Origin: Capitulum mitella
Lineage: Eukaryota > Arthropoda > Thecostraca > Pollicipedomorpha > Pollicipedidae
Assembly: GCA_030062745.1 (NCBI GenBank)
Contig: CP099843.1
Span: 19,882,997 to 19,946,996, forward strand
Reading direction: 5' to 3'
Length of the DNA: 64,000 nucleotides
Shown here: positions 12,501 through 23,319 of the stretch, piece after piece
Layout: the number at the start of each line of letters is the position of its first letter
Numbering within the stretch: the first letter of the stretch is position 1
The notes under the pieces: model-generated
Databases searched by the model: none
Seen by the model: the letters and a program-made list of their open reading frames with translations, nothing else
Told to the model about the DNA's origin: nothing
Program-made: the position numbers and the translations under genes

Positions 12501-14772
12501 TACGCGATCGGATGGGGTGTTAATTCACCCCTCACTCAAGATTTTCTCCAAAATAGGCCCCAAATGGTGCGACACAGCAGGACCAAATTTCGCACACCCA
12601 TAAAAAATGGATGGTGGATCCTTTGGTAAAAAAGGAACAGCCAAGGTCATTTGCGACCACTGAGTTAGAACGGGTCAAAATCAGGTCAGGGTTTTTAGAA
12701 ATAGCCATTTTTAGGGTAAATTTGAAACAACTGCCACAAAATGAAGTTTGGAGACAGATTTTCAAACTTTATATGATTGCACAGATAATTTACTGAAAAA
12801 TGCAAGAATGGTTTGGTTTCAAGTCAAGGTCAAAAGCCAAAAAACGTTTCTGAACACAGAATTTCCGTTCTGCTCCTCTCTTCCCTCGTCACCTCGTAAA
12901 TACCTCGTCCTCCCCCCCCCCCGAAAAACGAACAGATGTAAAAGACCCTTCATCGCCTATCGGTGTACCCAGTTTCAGGTCGGTATCGGGCCAGGTCTTG
13001 GACAGATGATCAAAAATGTATTCGTACGTACCTATTTTCTAAAAAGGCCACACGAAACGCCAACAATATGTTGTTCCATGCCTAATTCAATGCTCCAAAA
13101 TCATGCCAGTGGTGACCGAACACACGTTTCCATGGTTCTGACGTATTTTAAGTTATCTGAGTTCATTAGTCTGAGCACCTTTTTCAGAAAAACTTACTTT
13201 GTATGTACTTCTTACGCTGATTTTGAGTTCAGCGCCCAAAATTACCGAGGTATGGTAAACGCTGGTGTAAACAGGTATCAGGGGGAAATGGAGTCGATGT
13301 ATTTTGCTCCCGGTTTATTATTCCATGCCACACCCGCATACTGTTCTGAGGAACCGAGAAGACACAATGGCTCATTGCGTCCTCTCGGTTTTTAGTTTAT
13401 TTGCCTGTGCTAAATACTTGATTCAGCGTAAAAACTGGTACCATACGATGGTAGTTCGCTCTATGGAGCACACTATCACGATCCCACTTTTTCTAGGTCA
13501 CCTTAGGACAGTGATCCAGGATGAACTCAGATGACCTTGGGAGACCTTTATGACAGAAGTTATACCTGCAAGGTATTTTTGGCTCCGAATTCTAACTTAG
13601 CGCCAGAATTCACCCTGAGAAGCTTCAAAACAAGATATAGGACACTTACAGAAATTATAGTCACATGGCTTAGCTTGAGCTGAAGTAATAATTTAGCAAT
13701 AAGTGTTCAGCCAAGCATGGATGGAACTTTGGGTTTTAGGGTTGGGGGCCGGACCTCCAATACGTTGGGATTTTTAGCATTAGTTCTGTGGTGGTGCATG
13801 GAAAGAATAGCCTCAAAAATATCAGAATAAATCGAAATTAGAACTTGGGTATCCACCACCATTTTTGCAAAGCTCCGCCACTGCAGCCAAGCGTTCCAAG
13901 TTATTCACCATCTTCTGCAATTTTGTGCGCCATGCAAAAAAATGGCCGATACAGTTCCGTGCTGTGACCAACTGTTTTCGCGTTGTAAACAAAAGACTGG
14001 CGAGCTGAACCGAATGTGATATTCTTTAACCTCATTCATCCTTGAAGGTCACACTCTGGGAAAAACATAAAACTACTACACGAGAGAGCTCCCCTGATGC
14101 TGCGTCAATCGTGTAAATTCAGTGGCTCTAGTATCAATAGTTTTTTGGATCTTAAGGGGGGACTCAGATTGGCCTATTCCCAACCGAGTGCCACGTGTGA
14201 GTGTTACCAGCCAGCGTGCGAGTGTTAGCCCTCGCTCGTATATAGGAAGGGGTTGAAGCACCCCCTTCCCCCCGCTGAGGAGCCAATGCGGCCAGTTTAC
14301 AACGGTTTCATTCTTGTCTCACTGCCAGACGGCTAGAGTGCACTAATGCAATAAAATATATGTCAGTCAACTCAAAATTGTATGTTCTATACTTATATAC
14401 ACATTTTTAGTAGGCTTATGCTCACTGTCGTGATTATTAAGGGTCTAAACTGAGGTCGTGAGGCACGGCGGGAAATACGTTTCCTTTTATCTCTGAAAGT
14501 GCGATAGGAAATGGGTGTAGCAAAACAATCTATATCTTCGGACTGATTAAAGCGTGTATGTGTGTGTGTGTGTGTGTCTTCTTGCACCCTTCTCGTGTGA
14601 TGACTCGGCATCGAGAAGTCTCTGTGGCCTCGGCCATGTTTTGGTGGATGATCCCATGACGTAAATAAGTAAATAAATAAATAAATTCCGTTAGTCCGCA
14701 ATGCTGACCAGATCTCCAGTACTCGTTTCCTGAGACGTGCTTAGAAGCATCGAAAAGTGTAATTAATCTAAA
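12501..14772. other. No recognised gene; AGGTCA-bearing sequence and a (TG)n tract
   Basis: The first part (to about 13870) is similar in style to the TTAA families, with several AGGTCA/TGACCT hexamers and a CTCCCCCCCCC run, and may be a decayed member, but I could not define its ends. A 215-codon open frame at 12748-13395 lies in this repeat-like sequence, matches no family I know and I do not treat it as a gene. A (TG)n microsatellite lies at about 14552-14577 and short TAAA repeats at about 14662-14685. Confidence 0.35.
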
Positions 14773-15011
14773 AATACATTCTGACGGCAACCACTGACAT
14801 GACGCAGTACGCGTCTTTGCTGACGTTCGATTGAACCTGTATCCGCTTGTGACGTCACGAATCACCTGACAATAAGACACGCATGAGTGAGGTTTAAGGG
14901 AAGTTCGCGAGAAATGGCTTGGAAAATCCGGAAATATAGAGTTTTGAGGTAAACTAAATGGTGTATATATACATATATATATATATATACCATTTAGTTT
15001 ACCTCAAAACT

Positions 15012-15071
<60 letters not shown>

Positions 15072-15254
15072 ATTTAGTTTACCTCAAAACTCCATATTTC
15101 CGGATTTTCTAAGCCATTTCTCGCGAACTTCCCTTAAACCTCACTCATGCGTGTCCTATTGTCAGGTGATTCGTGACGTCACAAGCGGATACAGGTTCAA
15201 TCGAACGTCCGCAAAGACGCGTACTGCGTCATGTCACTGGTTGCCGTCAGAATG

Positions 15255-15306
<52 letters not shown>
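14773..15306. repeat. Foldback element: 190-bp inverted arms around a (TA)n core
   Basis: The left arm, 14773-14962, is repeated in inverted orientation at 15070-15258, with about five mismatches over 190 bp. The innermost 24 bp (AAACTAAATGGT and neighbours) occurs a third time at 14989-15012, so the loop holds a nested small hairpin. (TA)n tracts lie at about 14963-14988, 15014-15068 and 15258-15304. No frame or known TIR is present. It could be a MITE whose target was (TA)n or a foldback generated by repair; transcription would give a long double-stranded hairpin. Confidence 0.85.
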
Positions 15307-15905
15307 TAGGCGGATTTAGATCAGGTGCATTTTAAGGATGCGGAAAAATATCTCTCGTAACGTTCCCTGAGTTCTTATAGGTACGATGGTTCTCACAGGC
15401 CAAAATTAGCACAGTAGATCACTCAAGTGTGGTTGTCCTTAGCGACTGAAATCGTCACTTCTGATCAGCCAATGAAGCTGCGGAGACTTGTTGAACATAA
15501 GGTCATAGTGAATTACGGCAAGGCCAAAACATCTGCTGCTCTGGGTTTAGCGCTGGCTTTTGCTGAAGGCTGGGCGCAACTTAGCAGATGATCATGCCCA
15601 TACCATCATGCACTTCTTACGACCTAGGGAAACGCCTAAGATGCTCGAGGTTTGATGAAATGGTAACACTCGGAAATAGCAACGGACAGCATAGCCGCAT
15701 TTTGATTGCGTGGCTGAAGACCGTGGACGGTAATGTGTCCGGGCCATGCTTTAAATATTGCCTCTAGCAGCTTCTGAAAAGCGGTCTCTCTCGCTCGAGC
15801 GCGGTAAACGACTAGTGCAATCGACGTGAAATAATGCGCCACGTCCAAAACTGCTCCAGACGCAGTTTATAAGGTGACAATCGCGTCCAATCTGGATGAC
15901 CACAA
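15307..15905. other. No recognised gene
   Basis: Ordinary-composition sequence between the (TA)n tract and the GC-rich patch. Only short shadow frames are present and no motif was recognised. Confidence 0.4.
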
Positions 15906-16202
15906 AGTGCTGAGTCATGTCCCGTCAGGGCGGCCCTTTCGCTGCCGGCCGCCCGCCGAGCGGACGCGTATTAATGGCGTCTGGGTGGCGACCTGTGCGC
16001 GCCGGGCCAGGCCGCGTTGCCAGGTCGGGCCGCGGCGGCCGGCCGGCTCACCTTGGCTCCCGCCACGTGCCGAGCACGTGTCCTCGGGGCGGCACCCACA
16101 CAGCGGCACACGTGTTCGGGAGCCCGGCGGCTGCGCCGGCCGCACGCTCGCGCAACGGCAGTGATTCACGGATCACAGGTGCAGACTCACCCACCCATAC
16201 TC
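15906..16202. other. GC- and CpG-rich patch, possible CpG-island-like segment
   Basis: A sharp rise in G+C with many CG dinucleotides. It is open in several frames on both strands, as expected of GC-rich DNA in general, so the frames alone are not evidence of coding. No conserved protein was recognised. It merges into the minisatellite that follows. It might be a promoter or first-exon region, but I see no splice pattern that decides this. Confidence 0.35.
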
Positions 16203-16355
16203 ACGGTGAGCGGGGCCCGAACCTGCCACCGGCGGAGACCGGTTCACGGGCCCGAGTCTGCCACTGGCGGAGACCGGTTCACGGTAAGCGGGGCCCGAGT
16301 CTGCCACTGGCGGAGACCGGTTCACGGCGAGCGGGGGCTGAACTTGCCACCGGTA
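16203..16355 (+). repeat. 43-bp GC-rich minisatellite, about 3.5 units
   Basis: Units start at about 16203, 16247, 16282 and 16325 and share GCGGGGCCCGA, CTGCCACTGG and CGGAGACCGGTTCACGG phrases. The second unit is 8 bp shorter and the last is cut off after the CTTGCCACCGG phrase. Units are close to each other in sequence, so expansion is fairly recent. Confidence 0.8.
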
Positions 16356-16469
16356 CAGCGGAAGAGTAAGAAGCCAGTCAGCTTAATGGGCCTTATCATC
16401 ACGTGTAGGACTTTCCATGCTAGAGGGGGTTGAGTTGCATCTTGATATCCAAAATGTGCTTGTCCGTGC

Positions 16470-17125
16470 ACCTGTGCATTTTCGTGTTCTAAAATGACGC
16501 AAAAAAGGGAATATGAACACTAGGCTGACGCTTTGGTTCGTCCTTTCATCAAAATAGTCGGTAACAGTAATATCGTAACCGTCATAGTTGATGAGTCGAT
16601 GCCAAATGTACCATAGCCGAGATTTTTTAGAACAACGGGATCTTATCACTAATCACACAAAACACTCTATCCTTGAGTTAGCCCAACAAGAAGAAGTCCG
16701 CTGGACTCAAAATCGGGCGAGTACGGGGCTGAAGACAAAGAGTCATTGTCTTTCATGAGATGACTCGCTGCCTGAAGTGGTCTTCTTAGCCACTTTCTAG
16801 AACCGGTAACGGTATGTGGTGGTGTTCCATCCTGCTAAAATGACTGTTTTGAGGTGTCATTTTTTCTTCTTCGCAGGGCCTTCCACAGGAGGCCCTGTGG
16901 AAGGATTTCCACGTACGCTTCGTATCAGCGGTTACCGCTTTCCCGTCTTCGTCGAAAAAGAACGGCCCGATGATGCCGCTGCCGCTGGTTGTCATCCAGA
17001 CGCCGCATCGCTGGTCATAAAGCGGCTTATCGATAGCCTCGTTTAGCTGCTCAGATCCCCAGAAGACGGTGTTCTTTCTGTTCACATGTCCATGCATACG
17101 GAATTGAGACTAATCAGCAGACTTG
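16470..17125 (-). pseudogene. Mariner transposase, C-terminal half (DNA transposon remnant)
   Basis: Reading the minus strand down from about 17125, the frame gives a decayed ..SAD-stop-SQF then RMHGHVNRKNTVFWGSE, followed by PLYDQRCGVWMTTSGSGIIG and PFFFDEDGKAV. These are the hallmarks of the middle of a Tc1/mariner-superfamily transposase (SDES.F..HG.VN...FW, then W..I...GIIGP.FF). Further down, in a shifted frame near 16700-16740, is LSPADFFLLG, the third-aspartate block of a DD34D catalytic centre. Stops and frame changes show it is dead. A GTGCATTTTCG-like segment near 16470 resembles the sequence outside the other half at 34895-34915 and may be the far TIR. The N-terminal half is missing here; a matching N-terminal half lies at 34210-34741 on the same strand. 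Confidence 0.85.
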
Positions 17126-17345
17126 CTCTTGACTCTAATCCGGATTTGATCCGGATCAAGAATCATATGTTTTTAGGTGAATCGCATTAGTTCCGGATTA
17201 GTGCTGAAAATGCAGCCATGAATCACATTTGATTCTGATCAAATCTGAGAAACAGCTGTGATTTAAATGCTGATCCCGATCCAAACGTTGTGGCCTTGAT
17301 TTTGATTCGGATCAATTGCACCATCAATCTGATTCAAGGTGGGCA
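17126..17345. repeat. GGATC-rich degenerate tandem repeat, copy 1
   Basis: Imperfect units of about 43 bp built on TGAATCACATTTGATTC, (C)GGATCAAATCTGAGAAA and TGATTTAAATGCTGATCC. The same repeat in the same orientation is found at 34020-34209. Both copies abut mariner transposase halves at the same catalytic motif. No coding capacity. Confidence 0.7.
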
Positions 17346-18239
17346 GATTATATGTGTAAAGCATGGTGATAAAATAGCATGACGATATGTTTACGTTGAA
17401 TACCTCCATGTTGTAATCCACCTTACCGAATTACATTCAAACGGATGCCAAGTTAGACAGATTACCATTTCTTTTACAGCACCGCAAAGTCCAAACTTCC
17501 ACTGCCCAGCAATCTGAAACATACCTAACAGTACCAAGCATACGCCACTAAGGAAACGTAAGATGAAAGGTGCCCATGAACTATGTGATCCCTTTTTCGC
17601 ATGATGAACATTGAAATCCTCCAGGTACTTGTATTGGTGTCAAATTCCCACCACCACGTAATTCAATAGCCCTTGGGCGCTTGCCTATATCGACTTCCGT
17701 GTTTAATTGTTTGTTTGTTTGTTTGCGAATTGGGACACACAGTCTCTTGGGCCCAGCAGTCCAAAGTCTTCTGTTAAGCCGTGTGCCTAGTCAGGTGTCA
17801 GTCAGTCGTCTTACTTCTGTGTATGATACAAATATATATGTATAAATATATATTTATGTGCATATATACGAATATATGTATATATATATGCATATACATA
17901 TATTTAAATGCCCTACTTGTTAATACGTAGGCAGAAGTGACCTTTCATGCCCGTGTGACCCATTTACGTTAAATACCATGGTTTCTACACTACTTCAAGA
18001 ATCACTTCGGGTTACACCGCTCCCCGCTATTCTTTTTTTCTACACCTACTCCCGCCACCGATGATAGTGATGGGCCTCGCGAACCGGACGAAGCTAGTAA
18101 CGCCTCCCGGTTCCCGGGGAGTACCATACTTGGATATGGATTGGGGTTCGTTAAAAAGAACGTACATAAAGAAAACACTTCGACGTTATCTTCCAGTTTC
18201 ATAATGATGTGAAAGGCATAAATTGTATGGCTCAGGTTA
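17346..18239. other. No recognised gene; simple repeats
   Basis: Holds a (TTTG)n tract at about 17706-17724 and an ATATATGTAT-type tract at about 17830-17905. The open frame at 18002-18202 on the minus strand resembles nothing known. The left boundary of the LINE remnant that follows is not sharp. Confidence 0.4.
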
Positions 18240-19047
18240 CCTGGCTTGATTAGCTACTTATGTTGTCTTCATGACTGATGTTTGCATTTGTCTAAAATAA
18301 ATTTTACAACCTTTTCTAGGTTTGTTTTAGTTCTTGCGACACAAGATATTCCAGAAAATATTTTACCAATTATTTCATTCCATGTTTTAGGAACCGCTAC
18401 TGACAGAAGAACCTATAATTTGTAGGAGAGAAAGGAACATAAAAGTGGGGCCATTCTTACTGTAAATAACAGTGACCCCAAAACTGAACCTTGAGATGCT
18501 CCCGTTTTTTTCCCTAAATCGTCTGAAATATTGTCATTTGCTTCTGTTTCCTGATACTCGTGATGTAAAAATGGTTCCAATGTGTGGAACAATGGAACAA
18601 TGACACCCACTTTTTCAGTTTCCTTTAATATAAGGATGCTTACGTTGTCAAATCCCTTTTCAGATCAAGTTATTTTGTTCGCATAACTTTATTTTCAAAG
18701 CGCAGTTTAATAATTTCATTAACTAAGGGCAAAAAAGACATGTAGGTGGAATGTTTCCTCCTGAATCCAAATTGGAGAGGTGGCAAAAACTGGTTTACCT
18801 CCATGTTAATAGAAAGATACTACGTACGATCTTTTGTAACATTTTTGAGAAGACAGGGAGTAACGTAATCTGTCAATAATTGGAAAATCGATTTTTATCT
18901 CCAGATTTGAAAATAGGCCTAATGATGCCAATTTTTAGTAATGAGGGGAACACGGGATGACTGAAGAGAAGTATTTAAAAAAAATGTTAGGCGTTGCAAG
19001 ACGGTTTTGATAGTACCTAACAGAATTTATGTACTTATATCGCCTAC
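18240..19047 (-). pseudogene. LINE reverse transcriptase fragment (Jockey/CR1-type)
   Basis: On the minus strand, around 18900-18960, the translation gives KIGIIRPIFKSGDKN, then a decayed NYRPITLLPVFSK-like block and LLTWR..FCHLSNLDSGG (the SQFGFR region). At about 18440-18490 it gives ASQGSVLGSLLFTV, the G.PQGSVLGPLLF motif of LINE reverse transcriptases. The YADD/FADD catalytic box that should follow is missing, so the copy is internally deleted or truncated beyond this point. Several stops and frame changes make it a pseudogene. The upstream part of the same element continues at 20093-20150 and 21987-23319; family A copy A2 separates the first pair and Tigger the second. Confidence 0.85.
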
Positions 19048-20092
19048 ACATCCGATTTCATCGCAACAAATGGCAGTCGATTTGACATGACGTAAACTAC
19101 ACTTTCAAAGAAAAGTCTTCAAAATTTTGAAATGGGTGGATACAAGGAGCAAAAATATCAAAACGGGGGTACTTTTGGACTTCTTATAATTCCATGGACC
19201 GATTTCGATGAAATTGGTGTGAATCGAGAGAATATGGATAGGGCTTTTGTCATTGGTACGCACATTTGAAATTCTGAGAAAACTCATAGGCGTTCACAGG
19301 GTTTCAAAAACAGGAGGATTAGTTTTTTTGAACAACTGAATGAACAAAAAAGGTAAAAACATTTTTTTGGCTTCCGCTAGTCATGTTATGCTGAAACGGT
19401 ACAAACTGTATTACAGTGTTTGTACAATGTTAGCATAGGCGGTGCCAGGGATATGAAAAAGGGGGAACTGTCATGGTCACATGTTCTTCAGATCATCTTG
19501 TGACCTTTGACCTTTAATGACCTTCAGTGACCTTGGAGTCAATTGGAAAGATCTCGTATGCCTCTAATGCCATCTATAAACGTTTTTAATCATTTGAATT
19601 CACTCTGTTTCAAAAATTTCATTTTGCGTTTATTGTGATATAGGGTACGCACACTGACATTTTAGGTCATAGCTTTGTGACCCGACCCGATATCAAGCTG
19701 AAACTTGATACACAAGTAGAGGGCAACATTATGCGTCATATATATTTCGGGTCTGGCATTTAAAACAAGCCGAAATTATTACTATAAAACCAAATTTTGA
19801 ATTTTGACCTTGATCTGACTTTGTAAAGTGATCTCAGATGAACAAAATCGTATTTGCACGTTGTCCAGCTATTTAGCTATATATCCATATAAAATTTTAA
19901 GTTCTAAATAAAAACGCTATTTTGGACAGTCATTTTCCTTTTACCCTCAACAGTACCAAAAATGGTCTGAGGTGCCTGCCAAAAACGTTGCCTGGAAGTT
20001 TCGTGAAGCTGCGTAGAAAAACCTGGAATTGGCAAGCAAAAACCCCGAGGGGGGAAGGGGCGGATTCAGCCCCCTGCCGGGAATAGGGTTAA
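19048..20092 (+). mobile_element. Family A element, copy A2 (left end missing), inside the LINE
   Basis: Homologous to 2545-3678 from the ATCCGATTTCATCGCAACAA block through to the CCGGGAATAGGG end, closed by TTAA at 20089-20092. The first 90 or so bases of the family, including the left TIR and its hairpin, are absent. LINE sequence lies on both sides. No long frame; many TGACCT/AGGTCA hexamers. Confidence 0.8.
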
Positions 20093-20152
20093 CATCGTTC
20101 AGAGAGTTAATTATCGCCTTATTATATAGACTTAATTATGGTCTAATTAATA
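20093..20152 (-). other. Short LINE spacer between two insertions
   Basis: A 60-bp AT-rich remnant lying between the TTAA of copy A2 and the TA target of the Tigger element. By position it belongs to the linker between endonuclease and reverse transcriptase of the LINE; it is too short and decayed to prove this on its own sequence. Confidence 0.4.
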
Positions 20153-21984
20153 CAGTCAAATCTCGTTACTATGCCACCCGTGGGGACCGAGCGAAAGTGG
20201 CATAGTAGCGAGAGTGGCATAGTAACGAGGGTTTGTAAAACGGCTTTATTCTCTCAAGTCACCCATCAGCTCAACCCAAAGCTCTCAAGAATTGTCGGCT
20301 GGCGCATCTTCTTTCGGCGGATCTCGTGCATCTCGTTGTCTAGCCGATCGCACGCTTGCATCACACCGGGCTTCCCGCTTCTCTGCTGCATGAACTTCCG
20401 GACGGTGCTCCATGCGCGCTGGGCTTCCTCGAACGGAACGATTTCCTCCTCGACAGTTACCTCGTCGTTTCGCGTTCCACCGGCTCCTCGCTGCGCAGCA
20501 TCTCCTCCGCAATCTCCTCCAGCGTGAAAGACCCGCCAGTCGCGAGGCGCTCGTCGGCTTCGAGAAAGTCAGACAGCTCGATCTCCTCGTTATCGTGCAT
20601 CTTTTCCTCGGCAGGCAGAACTTCCCAGATCTCGAGCAGCTCAGCATCCTCTGCCTCAGTTTGGATCTCCTCTTCGATGAACTTGGCCTTCGCGAAACAG
20701 TTCCTGATCGTCGACTCGCTGACCTGCTCCCAAGCACGCCGGGCGACGTGTAGAGCGTCGAGCAATGTGAACTTGAACTCCTTTCCCTCGTCCATGGTCT
20801 CGAGCCGGTGGCACAGCAGGAACTTCTTGTAGTGGCGCTTGAGATTCTCTATGATTCCCTGATCCATTGGTTGAGACTTGGCTGTCTTGTCGGGTGGGAA
20901 GAAGACCAGTTGGATGTTGTCCCGCTGGACCTCGGGAGGGTGGCCAGAGAAGTTATCGAGACAGAGCAGCACTCTGCGCCCCTGCTGGCCGAGTCGTCCA
21001 TCCCACGCACGCAACACCTCCTCGAAAAGTTCCGCCGTCATCCACGCCTTCGAGTTCGCCTTGTACTTGACCGGGATCTCCTTGTTCTTGAAGGCACGGT
21101 GTCTCTTGGAATTGCCAATCGCCAGAAGAGGGAACTTCTCGCTGCCGCTCATGTTCGCCCCGATCAGAAGAGTGATTGTTTGCTTGGTTCTCTTTCCTCC
21201 AGTGCACCGCTCTCCCCTGAAAGCCATGGTCTTGTTCAGAAGCAGCTGCCAGAAGAGTCCAGTCTCGTCCAGGTTGAAGACGTCGACTGCGGAGAACTGC
21301 CCGAGCAAGGGCCGGAGAACCTGTTGTTGCCACTTAAGAAGGGATTGCGAATCCACCGCTCCAGCTTCGCCCTGCACTGTCTTGAACGTGATGTCGTGGC
21401 GCTTCTTGAAATTGTTCAGCCAACCGTCGCTCGCCATGAAGTCCGGGATGTGCATCAGCTCGGCCAGTTTCATCGCCTTCTCCTTGATCAGATCGCCGCT
21501 GACTGGCAGATTGTGTCCTCTTGCTTGCTTCAGCCACATGAGCACCCCCTCATCGAGCTTCGGGTCGTGAGCCTGCGTCAGCTTCATGCGCTTCGATGGA
21601 ACTCCAGCTTTGATGGCCGCCTCGATTGCATCCTTCTTGCTGAGAATGCCCTTCACGGTGGTTCTCTTAACTTCGACGCCCCATTTCTTGCTCATCTCCC
21701 TGGCCAGCTTGGACTGATTCGGCTCCTTCTTCGCGGCATCGATGATCTCCTTTTTCTCCTTCAGCGTAAAGTCGGTTCGCTTGCGCTTCTGAGCTGACAT
21801 TGTGGGCTGAATTTGAAAAAAAATTGAATTCGAAAATACAACACACACAATCGTGGCATAGTAGCGAGATTAGGGGGTGGCATAGTAAATTTATTTTGTA
21901 CTGAATTTTGTCGGGCCCGAGCAAAAGTGGTATAATAGCGAGAGTGGCATAGTAGCGAGGTGGCATAGTAGCGAGATTTGACTG
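20153..21984 (-). mobile_element. Tigger/pogo DNA transposon, full length
   Basis: Ends are 26-bp inverted repeats differing at one base. The left starts CAGTCAAATCTCGTTACTAT at 20153 and the right ends TAGCGAGATTTGACTG at 21984. TA on both sides (20151-20152 and 21985-21986) is the expected duplicated target of the Tc1/mariner/pogo superfamily. Inside each end lies a 51-bp block in direct orientation (20179-20230 and 21909-21960). The motif GTGGCATAGTA(G/A)CGAG recurs around the ends: inverted at 20162, direct at 20197, 20214, 21853, 21944 and 21960, and in altered form at 21927; a shortened GTGGCATAGTA copy lies at 21877. These are plausible transposase-binding sites. The element encodes one transposase on the minus strand and sits in an older LINE. 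Near-identical ends and an almost open gene point to recent insertion. Confidence 0.95.
20266..21800 (-). CDS. Tigger-type (pogo) transposase, one frame break near the C-terminus
   Basis: DNA-binding and DDE-type transposase acting in the nucleus on the ends of its own element. From the ATG at 21800 (chosen over the upstream in-frame ATG at 21848 because MSAQKRKRTDFTLKEKKEII matches the usual CENP-B/Tigger start), residues 1-60 form the first helix-turn-helix. Residues about 70-140 form the CENP-B-type second one, with SDGWLNNFKKRH. A DDE_1 domain follows: NLDETGLFW (D178), LCLDNFSGH (D282) and QPMDQGIIENLKRHY (D313), so all three catalytic aspartates are present. The continuous frame stops at 20457-20459. 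The neighbouring frame directly continues with EEEIVPFEEAQRAWSTVRKF, then QACDRLDNEMHEIRRKKMRQ and PTILESFGLS, the normal Tigger C-terminus, ending at 20266. One missing base near 20460-20475 explains this, whether a true mutation or a read error. No other stop is visible. Confidence 0.9.
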
Positions 21985-21986
21985 TA

Positions 21987-23319
21987 CGTAATTATGGCAG
22001 ATAAGTTGTTTCGAAAGGGCTCATAACTTGGCTCCGTAAGAAAGTTAGTTGGGCCTTGGTCTGAATGAGCTTTCTGTTTCTTTCAAGTTTCTGACCGATA
22101 CAAGTGAAAAAATACTTAATCCCTTCGCGACAGCTTCTCCGTTATACTGTATTATCAACGTCGAATAGAATTGAAGGCAATTTCTCCTTTTGCCTACCTC
22201 TTTTTTCATTCACTAATTTTTAGTGATTTGCAAAGTTTTTCCCATATTGTTCTTATTTTCTTCCATTTTGTTCTTGAAGTACAACCTCTGTGCATCCCGA
22301 AGGATGTTTGTTATCATATTTCTATGTTTTTTTTCGTAAGTACTTTCATTAATAACGTTTTTTGTTTTAAGTACCTCTTGTAGAGTACCTTTCACCTTTT
22401 ATACCTTATACCTCTTGTTCTTGTAGAGTTAATTTTTCTGGTTTATTGCACACAATATCACTGGGGTGATCCATGCTTTCATAGCACACGTTCTACTAGG
22501 ATTTCTCCTTTCCTTACAAAATAAAATAATTCCATCTTGATATGGGGTAATAATTATGTGTGTGCTTCATTTGGGTCCTCGAAGCGTCGAAAATGTATCG
22601 GTCTGATATTTAAGTTTTCATGTAATTTTATCATCTTACTGAAGTCAAATATTTTTCCTTCATCCTTTTCACAGATATCATTAACGTTTAGAGAGATGCA
22701 AATATCGAAAGATGACCAGATGAATCAGATGTTATGATTCCTGATGATGGCCAACTGAGCTGTCGTTAACAAAATTGTTATCAGTTAAAGATGGGCTTTG
22801 ATTCGTAATACGGCTTGGTTTGGTAATTGTTGCATAGAAACCATAAGATTTCAGAAGGCTGCGAAATGATACGTTTTCGTAGTTACATGTTTTCTGAAGG
22901 CCAGTGGTGAAGTCCCCAGAAAGAATAATTGTTCTTATTCTTATTTAAATCGAGTTGGTAAAACAGAAATTCAGGTTTTTCCATGAACTGGTTGACAGGA
23001 TTACACGGTGACCTATAAATATTTTCCAGAAGTAGATGTTTATTTCCTGCAGTTGTGTTTACTTTTATTTCCAGGAATAAACTCTCTAATTCATCACAAA
23101 ACAATTTGCTTCTTTTAATGGCTTCGTGTTTTTTTATTAACATAAATTGTAGAACCCGCACCTTCAGCATTATTCTTGCAGGATGCGAAGAGGTCGTAGT
23201 GCTCTAGGTGAAAATATGCCAGGTTGCTTTTTCAGCCATGCTTCAGAGATGCAGATGACAAAGCAGTCGACACCGGAAGGTGATAGGAGCGCTTGGAAGT
23301 CATCTAATTTGTTCCTTAC
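21987..23319 (-). pseudogene. LINE endonuclease and linker fragment (Jockey/CR1-type)
   Basis: Minus-strand translation from 23319 downwards gives VRNKLDDFQALLSPSGVDCF then VICISEAWLKK (the N-terminal block of an APE-type endonuclease), a decayed GG..IYV region, ESLFLEIKVN..NIYRSP, NQLDLNK..SGDF-like sequence (GDFTTGLQK), and YGFYATITKPSRITNQS with SLTDNNFVND. Further down is the helical linker KHRNMITNILRDAQRLYFKN with KMEENKNNMGKTLQITKN, typical of the stretch before reverse transcriptase. Stops and frameshifts are scattered, so it is non-functional. It is cut on its 5' side by family B copy B3 exactly where the first endonuclease strand begins, and on its 3' side by the Tigger insertion at a TA. 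Confidence 0.9.

Noticed and set aside
12748-13395. 215-codon open frame
   Set aside because: Lies in repeat-like sequence with AGGTCA hexamers, no domain recognised, no splice or start context; likely chance.
14552-14577. (TG)n tract as a regulatory Z-DNA element
   Set aside because: A short ordinary microsatellite with no supporting context.
16786-17097. Considered as an intact small host gene of 103 codons
   Set aside because: Motifs (VNRKNTVFW, GIIGPFFF) are those of mariner transposase and the frame is broken on both sides.
20808-21797. A 329-codon plus-strand frame opposite the Tigger transposase
   Set aside because: It is the antisense shadow of the transposase; leucine-rich low-quality reading, while the minus strand carries all family motifs.
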